This document shows positions 34,995 to 44,205 of a DNA stretch of 48,709 nucleotides, piece by piece. The position numbers and the translations under genes are program-made. This DNA comes from Lysobacterales bacterium (GTDB taxonomy: Bacteria > Pseudomonadota > Gammaproteobacteria > Xanthomonadales > SZUA-38), in contig JASJDM010000041.1 in NCBI GenBank assembly GCA_030065125.1, positions 1 to 48,709 of the forward strand. The letters run 5' to 3'. Numbering within the stretch: the first letter of the stretch is position 1; each line of letters begins with the position of its first letter. The notes below the pieces were generated by a model that worked only from the letters and a program-made list of their open reading frames with translations, did no database searches and had not been told where the DNA came from.

Positions 34995-37900
34995 ATGGAC
35001 AAGACACAGGACATCATTCCCCGCTACTGGATTTTTCAGGCGATGCCGGATCGCTTCGATCTGGAAGAAAAGCTTCGGCCCGGCGCCTCCGATTCATGGC
35101 TGCTGTCGCATTCCTATCAAGAGATCGATCCCGGTGACGTGGTTTACTTCTGGCGAGGCGGTCGCCAGGCTGGGTTGTTTGGCTGGGGTGTCGTTACCGA
35201 TCCGCCGTATCTGGGCGAAACAGAACCCAGTGCCAAAAAACCTCGCTGGCGCGTCAACACCCGGTACGAGGTGCGCTTCGAAACACTGATCCCGAAGGAC
35301 GAAATTACTTCCGGCCGCCACGGCGCGCAGCTGGCAGGCCTCGTCATTTTGCGAACGCCGCAAGGCACGAACTTCAAGGTTACGACCTACGAAGCGATCC
35401 ATCTGAATCGACTGATCACCGAGCGATCCGAAAGCGCTCCACCGGATCCCGTTGGCGCCGATTCGTCCCGCTTTCCGATGAAGAGCATTGACTCGCTCAA
35501 CTTTGGTCACAGCGTTTCGACGATTATCGGCGCCGGTCTCATTTACTATTCGGAGCTCGGGTCAAAGGACAGGGATGGCCTTGATGGTGAAGTGATCGTG
35601 GAAGCCCTGCTCACCATGGCGCTGACTCGACAGGGACCTTCGCGCGGCACGATTCCGTTCCTGGCCAAGATCTTTTCTGGCATGGAGGTCAATGAAAAAT
35701 ACATCATCCCCTTGGAAGAGCCCGTTCACCCCCTGCAGGATGCCAAGGGCTATTTTCTGTTGGTCGAAGCGCTTTATATTCTCGAAGCCGCGCGCCTGTT
35801 TGCCATTTACTCGACCCGCAAGGAGGAAATTGGCGTAAGGCATTTGGTGGCGGGAATACTGACGGCATGCAGGGAACGAACGCTCGCGCAAATCGAAAGG
35901 CACACAGAATCTGTCGGCATTTCACTGCGCGATTTCGTGCAGCAATTTGTTGACCATACGGTTGCCGAGTTCAGCAACGACGACAGTTCCGCCTGGCTGA
36001 GTCAGTTCAGGGCAGGAGCCAATGTGCGACTGGATTCGTTCGAGACCCGACAGGCTGAAAAAACGGTCGAAACCAGGGCGAAGAAAGCGACTGCGGAGTC
36101 ACCGAAAACGGCCGATGTGACTCCAGCTGTCGAAGAAAAACATGAGCAGGAAGCCGAGGCCGAAAAGGATGACGTCAGCAGTGCAATTCAAATTGCATTT
36201 GCCGGTCGTCCGGCGCCGGATCGGCCATTCGGTGCCGACCTGTTACGCATCGATTCCGAGGTCGCCGCGCTGGCTCACCTGTTCGCGCTGCGGGACGTAG
36301 CGGAGTCTGAAACCGGTGAAAACGAGCGGTCCACCTTCGCCCTGGGCCTTTTCGGGCGCTGGGGCTCAGGTAAAAGTTTCTTCATCGAAAAGCTGAAAGC
36401 GAAAATAGAAAAACTAAGGGGAAAACAATCCGACACTCGGCCCCAGTATTGCCAGGAGATTATTCAGATCGACTTCAACGCCTGGCATTATAACGAAGCC
36501 AATATCTGGGCCAGCCTGGTCCACCATATTTTCGATTCACTGCAAAGACACTTCGAGAAGGAAAGCAAGGAAAAAGAGTTCAAGCGCTTGATCAGTGAAC
36601 TCGAGATTTCGCAAGAGCGACGAGAGAAACTCAATAGCCAGATAACGGCCAAGGTGACCCAAAGGGACGATATCGAAACCAAGATCAGGGGTCAGGAAGC
36701 GAAAATCGATACGCTCATCGACGATCAGTTAACCCGTATCTCTGCGTTACCGGAACGCCTGGCTGCAAACGAGGCCGCGAGAAAACAATTGATCGGGCTG
36801 CTGCCTGAAGTCGCAAAAATTCTGAATTTCCCCGCTGAAAAGATGAAAAAACAACTCGCGGAGGGGGAAAAGACGGCATCCGACATCATCAATATCGTCA
36901 ACGAGGGTAGTGCAGCCCTGGGGCAAAGTCGTTTAATCGGCAGGACGATTCTGCGCTCCGGACTGACCATGACCTTCATCGCCTTTGCCGGCCTGGCGTT
37001 GGTCATCTACTTTTCGCTTCCCGCCCTTCTCGATAACGATCAGCTGTGGGACGAGTTCTTGCCTATTCCCGGCCAGATCGTGGCCCTGGTTACGCCGGCG
37101 TTGATCTGGTTTCGGAAACGTCTGACGGACGCAACCAACCTGCTCAATGAGGTTGGAAGCATCGAGGCGAAGCTGCGCGAGGATATGCGCAAGGAAGCAG
37201 AGGATAAGGACAAATCCCTGGAAACCCTGCGCGCGGAGCAGAAGCGCGTATCCGATGAAATCATCGATGCCAACGAAAAAAAGGATTTGCTGGACCAGGA
37301 GATTCTCGACCTGCAAAGCAAGCTCGACGACCTGGGTTCAGCCGAGAGCCTGGTTGACTATATCAACGACAGGGCTTCGAGCGATGACTACCGTTCTGAA
37401 CTGGGCATCCTGGCCTTGATCCGGCGCGACTTCGAGAAACTCTTTCGGTTGATGACCGATCGCAACGAACTCAGCCTTTCCTCGAAGAATAAGCCAGAGT
37501 CCGAAGCTGAGCTGCCGCGCATCAACAGAATCATTCTCTATATCGACGACCTGGACCGGGTACAGGACAGTAAGAAAGTGCTGCAAGTGCTCGAAGCGGT
37601 ACATTTGCTGCTGGCGTTTCCGCTGTTTCACGTGGTGGTGGCGGTCGATGAGCGATGGGCCGCACGGTCGGTGTTGAGCCATCATGCGGATTTTTTTGGC
37701 ATCAAAAAGGTTGCGAATGATGTCAACAACAGCCAGGCCTTGCACGAGCGCGCGTCATTGCTCGAATTGATCGGCTCGCAGCCGGCGACACCGCGCGAAT
37801 TTCTGGAGAAGATTTTTCAGATCAGTTTCTGGGTCAGGCCGCTGACTGAGCAACTGACCGAGGGTTTGATCGACGGCACGGTGAAAAAGAGTTACCAGGC

Positions 37901-38645
37901 GGCACCAGCGGTTACCAGCGAAGTGGAGACCGGGCGTGCTGACGACGAGGAGGCTTCATCTGCCGACGAAGCCGTTCAAGTGACTACGGAGTCGGAGGCG
38001 GTAAACCAGCAGGAAAACGTGGAAGGTAATGTAACCACAATCGAAGATCCGCAGCCTGACGCCACCGCGGATGAAGTAAAGGATGCATCCGCAGGTATTG
38101 TAGAGAGCCGATCTGAACCGGAGCATACCAATGCAGCTTTCGATGGGAATTTTGAAATCACCAATGAAGAGCTGATCAGTATGCGGGCCCTGGGGCCTGT
38201 TGTCGGGAGGTCACCACGAACAGTCAAACGCTTCATCAACACTTACCGCCTGTTCAAGGCGATGAAAATACCCCCTGGTGAGGGCGGATGGACGGAAAAC
38301 GATATCGAGGAATACGACCTTCTCGAATACCATGTGCCAATCATGATTTTGCTGTCGATCCAGGTGGGCTACCCGGACATTGCCGTGCGCTTTTTCGAAC
38401 ACATTGACAGTGCTCTTAGCGACAGCGATGTCCACGAGTTCGGCATACTTCTCGACGAGTGGAGTAATAGCCCACCTGAAAAGGAAATCGAAAAGGAAAA
38501 ATGGACGAAAGCAATCAATGCTTTGCAGTCCGTCCACGATCTTTACGGTGAGAAATCCCACCTGGCCGATATTGATATCGAGGCCTTCAATCCCTGGTTG
38601 CTGGCAACGTCTCGTTTCGGTTTTCAGGAATGGGTTCCAAAGTAA
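34995..38645 (+). CDS. EVE-KAP NTPase fusion with internal membrane helices
   Basis: The 1216-residue protein begins with an EVE domain (about 10-145: PRYWIFQAMPDRFDL, then GDVVYFWRGGRQAGLFGWG), a modified-nucleobase reader fold. Residues about 170-350 are helical, and EEIGVRHLVAGIL resembles a Clp-N repeat (tentative). A KAP P-loop NTPase follows: Walker A GRWGSGKS (454-461) and Walker B IDDLDR (850-855). As in classic KAP proteins, two membrane helices (about 656-676 and 695-710) and coiled coils interrupt the NTPase between the two motifs. An acidic linker precedes a C-terminal helical region. ATG 34995 is chosen over TTG 34986. The hairpin at 38676-38702 follows. Confidence 0.88.
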   Translation: MDKTQDIIPRYWIFQAMPDRFDLEEKLRPGASDSWLLSHSYQEIDPGDVVYFWRGGRQAGLFGWGVVTDPPYLGETEPSAKKPRWRVNTRYEVRFETLIPKDEITSGRHGAQLAGLVILRTPQGTNFKVTTYEAIHLNRLITERSESAPPDPVGADSSRFPMKSIDSLNFGHSVSTIIGAGLIYYSELGSKDRDGLDGEVIVEALLTMALTRQGPSRGTIPFLAKIFSGMEVNEKYIIPLEEPVHPLQDAKGYFLLVEALYILEAARLFAIYSTRKEEIGVRHLVAGILTACRERTLAQIERHTESVGISLRDFVQQFVDHTVAEFSNDDSSAWLSQFRAGANVRLDSFETRQAEKTVETRAKKATAESPKTADVTPAVEEKHEQEAEAEKDDVSSAIQIAFAGRPAPDRPFGADLLRIDSEVAALAHLFALRDVAESETGENERSTFALGLFGRWGSGKSFFIEKLKAKIEKLRGKQSDTRPQYCQEIIQIDFNAWHYNEANIWASLVHHIFDSLQRHFEKESKEKEFKRLISELEISQERREKLNSQITAKVTQRDDIETKIRGQEAKIDTLIDDQLTRISALPERLAANEAARKQLIGLLPEVAKILNFPAEKMKKQLAEGEKTASDIINIVNEGSAALGQSRLIGRTILRSGLTMTFIAFAGLALVIYFSLPALLDNDQLWDEFLPIPGQIVALVTPALIWFRKRLTDATNLLNEVGSIEAKLREDMRKEAEDKDKSLETLRAEQKRVSDEIIDANEKKDLLDQEILDLQSKLDDLGSAESLVDYINDRASSDDYRSELGILALIRRDFEKLFRLMTDRNELSLSSKNKPESEAELPRINRIILYIDDLDRVQDSKKVLQVLEAVHLLLAFPLFHVVVAVDERWAARSVLSHHADFFGIKKVANDVNNSQALHERASLLELIGSQPATPREFLEKIFQISFWVRPLTEQLTEGLIDGTVKKSYQAAPAVTSEVETGRADDEEASSADEAVQVTTESEAVNQQENVEGNVTTIEDPQPDATADEVKDASAGIVESRSEPEHTNAAFDGNFEITNEELISMRALGPVVGRSPRTVKRFINTYRLFKAMKIPPGEGGWTENDIEEYDLLEYHVPIMILLSIQVGYPDIAVRFFEHIDSALSDSDVHEFGILLDEWSNSPPEKEIEKEKWTKAINALQSVHDLYGEKSHLADIDIEAFNPWLLATSRFGFQEWVPK

Positions 38646-38675
38646 TAGATCGGTACTGAGTTCCCGCGCCGGACG

Positions 38676-38702
38676 CCCGGCCCGCCACGGGGGCGGGCCG
38701 GG
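38676..38702. terminator. 11-bp hairpin between convergent EVE-KAP and DUF11-like genes
   Basis: CCCGGCCCGCC pairs perfectly with GGCGGGCCGGG around a 5-base loop. In the plus direction GGACTTTGTC follows, as in the element at 5656-5690; there is no good T-run in either direction. Position between two stops supports a role as a bidirectional terminator. Confidence 0.55.
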
Positions 38703-38710
38703 GGACTTTG

Positions 38711-41700
38711 TCAGCGCTGCTCCCACATGATGGTGAGAGGCGTGTCTTCCTTAATGACCTGCCAGTTCTCCATGGACCAGGTCCCCAACTCATCGCGGTG
38801 TGAAACTCTCAGCTGAACCTCGTCATCAGTCCGACGCACATCAGCCACTATCACCAGCTGACCGGACTCGTCCTGGACCCTCAGGACTCGACGCGGCAAC
38901 AGTCCGAGCTTGTCGAACCCGGTGACGGAAATATCCGCCTGGCCGGCAATCAGTTTCACCGCGGGTGGCGTCTCACCGGCTTCAAAGGATGAAGCCAATA
39001 TGACTTCCACCACGATGAGATCGCTGTCCAACGCGGAATCATTGATGGACGCGATGTCGAACAATCCTGGCGGCGGCAGGACGGCGGCTGCCAGGTCCAC
39101 GGTCTGCCCCGGCATTTCAGCGACGGTGCCGGTCAGCAGGAAGGAAACGCTGGAGGCGACCGGCAGATCCACCCGCTCGGAGATGGCGCCGGATCCTGTA
39201 TTGGGATCCGGGCACAGGGCGCCACCCGCCGGCGTACAGATCCAGCCCATCGGGGTGAAGTTCGCCGGAATTGGCACATCCACCTGGGCGCCCAGCGCCA
39301 ACTCGGGCTCGCTGCTGATGTTTTCAGCCGTGATGAGGTAGTCCACCACGGTCCCGCCACCGACACGGAACTGACCGTTGTCCGCGGTGATGGCAAGATC
39401 CAGAACCGTGGTCTGCAGATTATCCGTGGCCGGGGGGCCGGTCACCGGAATAACGCCCACTAACCCGGTGGCGGGGCTGGTGACATTGGTGAAAGTGCCC
39501 AGGCTGACATCAGCCGGGACCTGAAGCGTCACCCGGAAACTGCAGGTGGCCCCGCCCGCCAGTGTGCCGCCGGTCAGAGTCACCACACCCGTTCCGCTGA
39601 CCTGGGAACCAGGCCCGCAAACATCGCTTGCCGGCAGATCCACTGCGACAAGTCCGGGAAGCGCGGCATCCAGGTTGTCGGTAAAGCTGATGTCGTCGAT
39701 CTGGATAACAGGGTCGAGGTTGGTGATGCTGAACTCCAGGGTTACCGGGGTTCCGGGCGCCGCCGGGTCGTCGGTGAACGTTTTGCTCAGCGTCATCACT
39801 TCGTCATTGACCGTCAGGGGGTCGCTGGCGGGATCAAATATCACCGGAGACCCCGCCGGCTGTTCCGCCGTCACGTTGCTGGTGACGTTGACCTGGTCCC
39901 CGTTTTCGGCCGCCGCGGGAACGGACAGCGGAACATCGAAACTACACTGGGCACCGGCGGGAACCGTCCCGCCCTGGAAATTGAGCACGGTGTCGTTGTT
40001 CATGCCGGTGATGGATGACCCCGTGCCGCAGACATCGAACACAGGCAGGGCTCCAGGGGCGGCCGCAAAACCGCTGATGACCGCGTTCAGATCGTCGGTG
40101 AACGCGATATTGACCGCGTCGCTGGCAGGACTCAGGTTTTCGAGGGTGAATCGCAGGTTGACGGTCCCACCAGGCAACACCGGGTCGTCAGTGAAATCTT
40201 TGCTCAGGCTGAGGCCGGCAATCCGCAGATCATCCGAAGCTGGTTGACCCACAGTGGCCACTCCCGCCACGTTGGCGGTGACTGCCGAGGTGGTGTTGGG
40301 ATAATCCCCCACGGCCACCGGGTCCGGCACAGTCAGGGACACGCTGATGGTGCAACTGTCACCCGGGGCCAGGGTGCCACCGCTGAACGTCAACACAGAG
40401 GTGCCGTCAATGCTGGAGCCTGCACCGCAGACGTCCGCCTGGGGCAGACCCGTGGCGACCAGCCCACCGAGGCTTGCGCCGAGGTCGTCCGTGAAGCTGA
40501 TAGCCGTTGCCGGCCCCACTGCGGCGGCGGCGTGTTCCAGGGCGAACTCCAGGTTCACGGTTCCCCCGGGGACAGCGGGATCGTCGGTGTACTCCTTGAG
40601 CAGCCGCGGCGCGCCGACCACAATCAGATCACCCACCGCGGGCAGGCCAGCGACAGGGTCTGTACATTCGCCACAGGTGTCAATGTTGCCGGTTATCGCA
40701 CTGCTGGTGTTGGTGTAGATACCCGAGGGCAGGCCGTCTCGCAGATCAAGTACAACATCAAAGGTACAGCTGTCGCCCGGCATGCCCGCAGGCGCCAGTC
40801 TTCCGCCGCTGAAGATCAACATCGTGGGATCCGCCGGGATCACGATTGGTGGATTAACGATGTCCGGCGGATCGAACACCGTCAGCTCCGACCCGGCACC
40901 ACAGACGTCCGGTACCGGGACCGCCGCCTGGTCCACCACCAGGCTGTTGGCGGCCAGGCCCGGGACCCCGCCCGGATCGGTCGGGATGGCGGTATTGAGA
41001 TCATCGGTGAACGCGATGTCAAACAGGTCTGAGCCTGGGTAGGTGTTGACGATGGTGAATCGCAGGGTTACCGAGCCGCCGCCGCCAACCGGGTCATCGA
41101 TGAACTCCTTGGTCAGGCGCGGCGCCGGCTGAACGACCAGCTGGTCCGACGCGCTGTTGCCGACGGTCGGGTCGCCGCCGATGTCCGCGGTGATGCTGGA
41201 GGTGGTGTTGACGTAGGTTCCGGACGCCGTCCCCGCAGGTACCTGCAGCGGCAGGCTGAACGTACACGAGCCCTCGGGAGGCAGACTGCCGCCGGTGAAG
41301 GACAGCATCCCGGCTCCGGAAACCTGGGAACCCGGGCCGCATACGTCATTCAGCGGCAGGCCAACGGCGGCGAGGCCCTGGAGAACGGCCTCGAGGTCGT
41401 CGTCAAAGGCGATGGCCGTGGCCGGCTCCGTCCGGCTGGGATTGTTGATTTCAAACTCCAGGGTGACGGTTTGGCCCGGCGGCACGGGGTCGTCGACGAA
41501 GGACTTGACCAGGAAATCCACCGGCACATCAAGGCTCGCCGTCGCAAAACCGCTCGAGACGCTGGCGAATTGCCCGCTTTGCAGTTCGCCGCTGCGATTC
41601 AGGAAGGTACCGTTGACGCTGGCGGTCACGTCTACGCTGATAATGCAGACAGCACCCGCGTTCACGTTGGCCGAGTTGATCGAAATGCCGTCAGTGCCCG

Positions 41701-42679
41701 GATCGGCGTTGATCGTGGCATTGCAGTCGCTGTTGGCGTTCGGAGGGGTGGCGATCACCAGGCCCGACGGCAGCGTATCCACAAAATTCGCCGATAACGC
41801 ATTGACCGTGCTGGCGCTGTTGTCGATGACAAATTCCAGGGCACTCGTGCCACCCAGCGGGATCGACTGCGGGTCAAATCTCTTGCTGAATCCCGGCCTC
41901 GCGGTGTCCACGGTTAATGTGGCCGCTGCGCTGCCGCTGGAGCCGGTGCTGGAGGTCAGATCGCCCGATACGTTGGTGGCCGTGGCGGTGCCGACGACGT
42001 CGACCGTGACCGAACAGGCGCTGTCCTGCCCCAGCCGTGCACCACTCAGGCTGATGACTGTCCCACCGTCAGCGGCGTTGAGTGATCCGTCGATACAGTC
42101 AGTGGCGGCATTTGCCGGGTCGGCAAGCGTCATTCCGGCCGGAAGATTGTCCGTAAACGCAATGTCGGTCACCCCCTCTTGAGACTCCGAATTGTCGATA
42201 TCAAAGCGCAGCACCGCGGTACTGCCGGGACCAATCGTGTCCGGCAGGAAGGATTTGAAAAACCCGACATCCGAGGTTGGGGCCACCGACAGGTTGTTTG
42301 AGCCAGTGCTGTCCTGGAACTGGAACTGACCGTCGGTGTAGGAAGCGTCGATCCTGTAGTTGCCTGTGGGCGTTGCCGCCGGGAGCGTGTAGCTGACCTG
42401 GGCGGCGCCGGCTGAAATGGTGGTGTCCGTAACGGCCGTGCCCACATTGTTGACGCCGTCCGTCACCTGGAACGTGACCTGGCCCGAGGAAACCGCGCCC
42501 ACCGCTGACGTGACCGTAGCGGTCAGCGTAATGCTCTGACTCGCGGCGCTGAAGACGGTGGACTGGGGATCCACCGTGGTGCTGGTTGGCGAAATGCCAG
42601 CCTGGACCGACCCAGACCATGTGGTTGCCAGTGCGAAGATCAGCGCGGAGATCCGCAAGCCAGTTTTCAGTCCGTTCAC
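38711..42679 (-). CDS. exported repeat protein, DUF11-like domains
   Basis: The 1322-residue protein has a signal peptide (GLRISALIFALATTWSGSVQA). A bacterial Ig-like domain (about 28-125) is followed by about seven repeats of 115-150 residues. In five of them the frame is KxFxDDPVxPGGTVxLxF, IxFTDDL, a DVCGxGS loop and LxFxGGxLxxGxxCxF; two cysteines per repeat would be disulfide-bonded. These belong to the DUF11-like adhesin/stalk class. A last beta domain is followed by ILASSFEAGE, similar to the LFADGFE tail of two other proteins here, and a 90-residue end domain. GTG 42679 with GAGGTG upstream is preferred over ATG 42724. Confidence 0.82.
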   Translation of the reverse strand: MNGLKTGLRISALIFALATTWSGSVQAGISPTSTTVDPQSTVFSAASQSITLTATVTSAVGAVSSGQVTFQVTDGVNNVGTAVTDTTISAGAAQVSYTLPAATPTGNYRIDASYTDGQFQFQDSTGSNNLSVAPTSDVGFFKSFLPDTIGPGSTAVLRFDIDNSESQEGVTDIAFTDNLPAGMTLADPANAATDCIDGSLNAADGGTVISLSGARLGQDSACSVTVDVVGTATATNVSGDLTSSTGSSGSAAATLTVDTARPGFSKRFDPQSIPLGGTSALEFVIDNSASTVNALSANFVDTLPSGLVIATPPNANSDCNATINADPGTDGISINSANVNAGAVCIISVDVTASVNGTFLNRSGELQSGQFASVSSGFATASLDVPVDFLVKSFVDDPVPPGQTVTLEFEINNPSRTEPATAIAFDDDLEAVLQGLAAVGLPLNDVCGPGSQVSGAGMLSFTGGSLPPEGSCTFSLPLQVPAGTASGTYVNTTSSITADIGGDPTVGNSASDQLVVQPAPRLTKEFIDDPVGGGGSVTLRFTIVNTYPGSDLFDIAFTDDLNTAIPTDPGGVPGLAANSLVVDQAAVPVPDVCGAGSELTVFDPPDIVNPPIVIPADPTMLIFSGGRLAPAGMPGDSCTFDVVLDLRDGLPSGIYTNTSSAITGNIDTCGECTDPVAGLPAVGDLIVVGAPRLLKEYTDDPAVPGGTVNLEFALEHAAAAVGPATAISFTDDLGASLGGLVATGLPQADVCGAGSSIDGTSVLTFSGGTLAPGDSCTISVSLTVPDPVAVGDYPNTTSAVTANVAGVATVGQPASDDLRIAGLSLSKDFTDDPVLPGGTVNLRFTLENLSPASDAVNIAFTDDLNAVISGFAAAPGALPVFDVCGTGSSITGMNNDTVLNFQGGTVPAGAQCSFDVPLSVPAAAENGDQVNVTSNVTAEQPAGSPVIFDPASDPLTVNDEVMTLSKTFTDDPAAPGTPVTLEFSITNLDPVIQIDDISFTDNLDAALPGLVAVDLPASDVCGPGSQVSGTGVVTLTGGTLAGGATCSFRVTLQVPADVSLGTFTNVTSPATGLVGVIPVTGPPATDNLQTTVLDLAITADNGQFRVGGGTVVDYLITAENISSEPELALGAQVDVPIPANFTPMGWICTPAGGALCPDPNTGSGAISERVDLPVASSVSFLLTGTVAEMPGQTVDLAAAVLPPPGLFDIASINDSALDSDLIVVEVILASSFEAGETPPAVKLIAGQADISVTGFDKLGLLPRRVLRVQDESGQLVIVADVRRTDDEVQLRVSHRDELGTWSMENWQVIKEDTPLTIMWEQR

Positions 42680-43014
42680 GATGAGCACCTCGACGGGATC
42701 CGGGGCAAACCACCATTGTGGCATTCACAACGGTGCCGGTGACCTCGGACATGTTCGTACAGACGGGGTGCCGCCATGGTCGGTTGTCTCATCCAGCATA
42801 TCGGCTTGTGCGGAACAATCCGTGCCCCGTTCAAGTACACAGATGGCTTTCATCAAGCATCCATCATAAACCCCTCAGAAACGCATCAAGCGTATGCGGG
42901 CGCCCTGGCGCAGGATGTCCGGACACCCATCAAAGAGGCCGTGGCTATGAAACGTTCATTGTGCCGGAGCAGTATTCCCCGTCGGAGGGCAACCGGATAC
43001 GAGAGAGTGCAGCC
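42680..43014. other. 335-bp divergent region between two exported repeat proteins
   Basis: No gene is supported here. It should hold the promoters of both exported repeat proteins. No clear operator or strong promoter pair stood out. Confidence 0.4.
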
Positions 43015-44166
43015 ATGATTTCACACCGGTGGCGCTCCATCAGGTCCCAGGTCTTTGCCGTGGGTCTGGCCGTGGCTGCGGTGCCACCGGGCCTGGGGGC
43101 ACAGGTTCTGGGCACCCAGCCCGATCTGGCGATGGGTCAGAACGGCCTGCCCTTGCTTGCCTACCTGAATGACAATCGACTGTTGATCGCCTGGTGCAGC
43201 GATCCCGACTGCGCATCGATCTCCGCGGCCAGGGACATCGACAACCTGGTGGGAACGCCACGCATTGCCACTCGAGCCGACGGCCGCCCCATGATCGCTT
43301 ACCGGGGCGGTTCGGGCGGGACCCTGCAGGCCTACGATTGCGCGGACACCGACTGCAGCGGCGGCACCATCCGCCCATTGGATGCGGTGTCGGCGACGGG
43401 CATCAATATCCTGGTGCGGGACAACGGTGCGCCGCTGATCGTCTATGGCGATAGCAACACCGCCGTGCGCAGCATGAAAGTGTATGACTGCGACGACGCC
43501 AACTGCAGCAGCGGTTCAGCCCAGATTCCACCCGGACAACAGGGACTGACCGACGGCGGCACCGGCGCGACCCTGACCAGCGACGGCCTGCCGGTCATCG
43601 CCAGCAACGCGCTGGGGGTGAACGGTCAAAATCGGATGGCGGTCTATGGCTGTGCGGACAGCGGCTGCACCAACGGCTCAGTCACTTATTACGAGCAGTC
43701 GGTGAGTACCCGGCTGGCGTTTTCCAGCGACAACCGGACGCTGATCGCATTTGCAGGCACCGGGGCGGCACTGCGGTTCCTGGCCTGCGCCGACTCAGCC
43801 TGCGCCAGCGGATCTCCCCGCGGAGTACTCGACTCGCCGGTAGCAGTGGACATGGACCTGGAGGTCCGGGTGGCCGGCATGCCGGTGACGGATCTGCCCG
43901 TGATCGCCTATTCCGCGTCCAACCAGCTACGCCTGTATGACTGCGAGAATCCGAGCTGCAGCTCCGGCACCGCCATCACCCTGGACAGCAGCAACCCCTT
44001 CATTCGCTATCCCGCCATGGTAATCCGCGACGACGGAACGCCCCTGATTGTGTATTCCTCCTCACCGGACCTCTACGTGATCAGCTGTCAGGACAGCGGA
44101 TGTTCCCAGGCCACGTCGCAAGCCCTGGCGTTTAATGAGCTGTTCGCAGACGGATTCGAGGAGTGA
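43015..44166 (+). CDS. exported Cys-pair repeat protein with C-terminal LFADGFEE
   Basis: The 383-residue protein has an Arg-containing signal peptide (MISHRWRSIRSQVFAVGLAV). The mature part has seven repeats of about 50 residues, each with a cysteine pair of the form YxCxDxxC (e.g. YDCADTDCSGG, YGCADSGCTNG, YDCENPSCSSG) followed by a strand such as LPVIAYSASNQLRLYDC. The layout suggests a beta-propeller with one C-x4-C disulfide per blade, seven blades in all. It ends exactly in ELFADGFEE, the tail found in the 13275 protein. ATG 43015 is chosen for the signal peptide; the ribosome-binding site is weak. Confidence 0.8.
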   Translation: MISHRWRSIRSQVFAVGLAVAAVPPGLGAQVLGTQPDLAMGQNGLPLLAYLNDNRLLIAWCSDPDCASISAARDIDNLVGTPRIATRADGRPMIAYRGGSGGTLQAYDCADTDCSGGTIRPLDAVSATGINILVRDNGAPLIVYGDSNTAVRSMKVYDCDDANCSSGSAQIPPGQQGLTDGGTGATLTSDGLPVIASNALGVNGQNRMAVYGCADSGCTNGSVTYYEQSVSTRLAFSSDNRTLIAFAGTGAALRFLACADSACASGSPRGVLDSPVAVDMDLEVRVAGMPVTDLPVIAYSASNQLRLYDCENPSCSSGTAITLDSSNPFIRYPAMVIRDDGTPLIVYSSSPDLYVISCQDSGCSQATSQALAFNELFADGFEE

Positions 44167-44205
44167 GCGGGCCCAAACACTGCTCTATGCGGCCTATTGC
44201 AGACC

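Noticed and set aside
39546..42182. Several long plus-strand frames opposite the DUF11-like gene, and apparent regular repeats suggesting an array
   Set aside because: The periodicity comes from the repeated protein domains on the minus strand; unit length (about 350-450 bp) and divergence exclude a CRISPR array.
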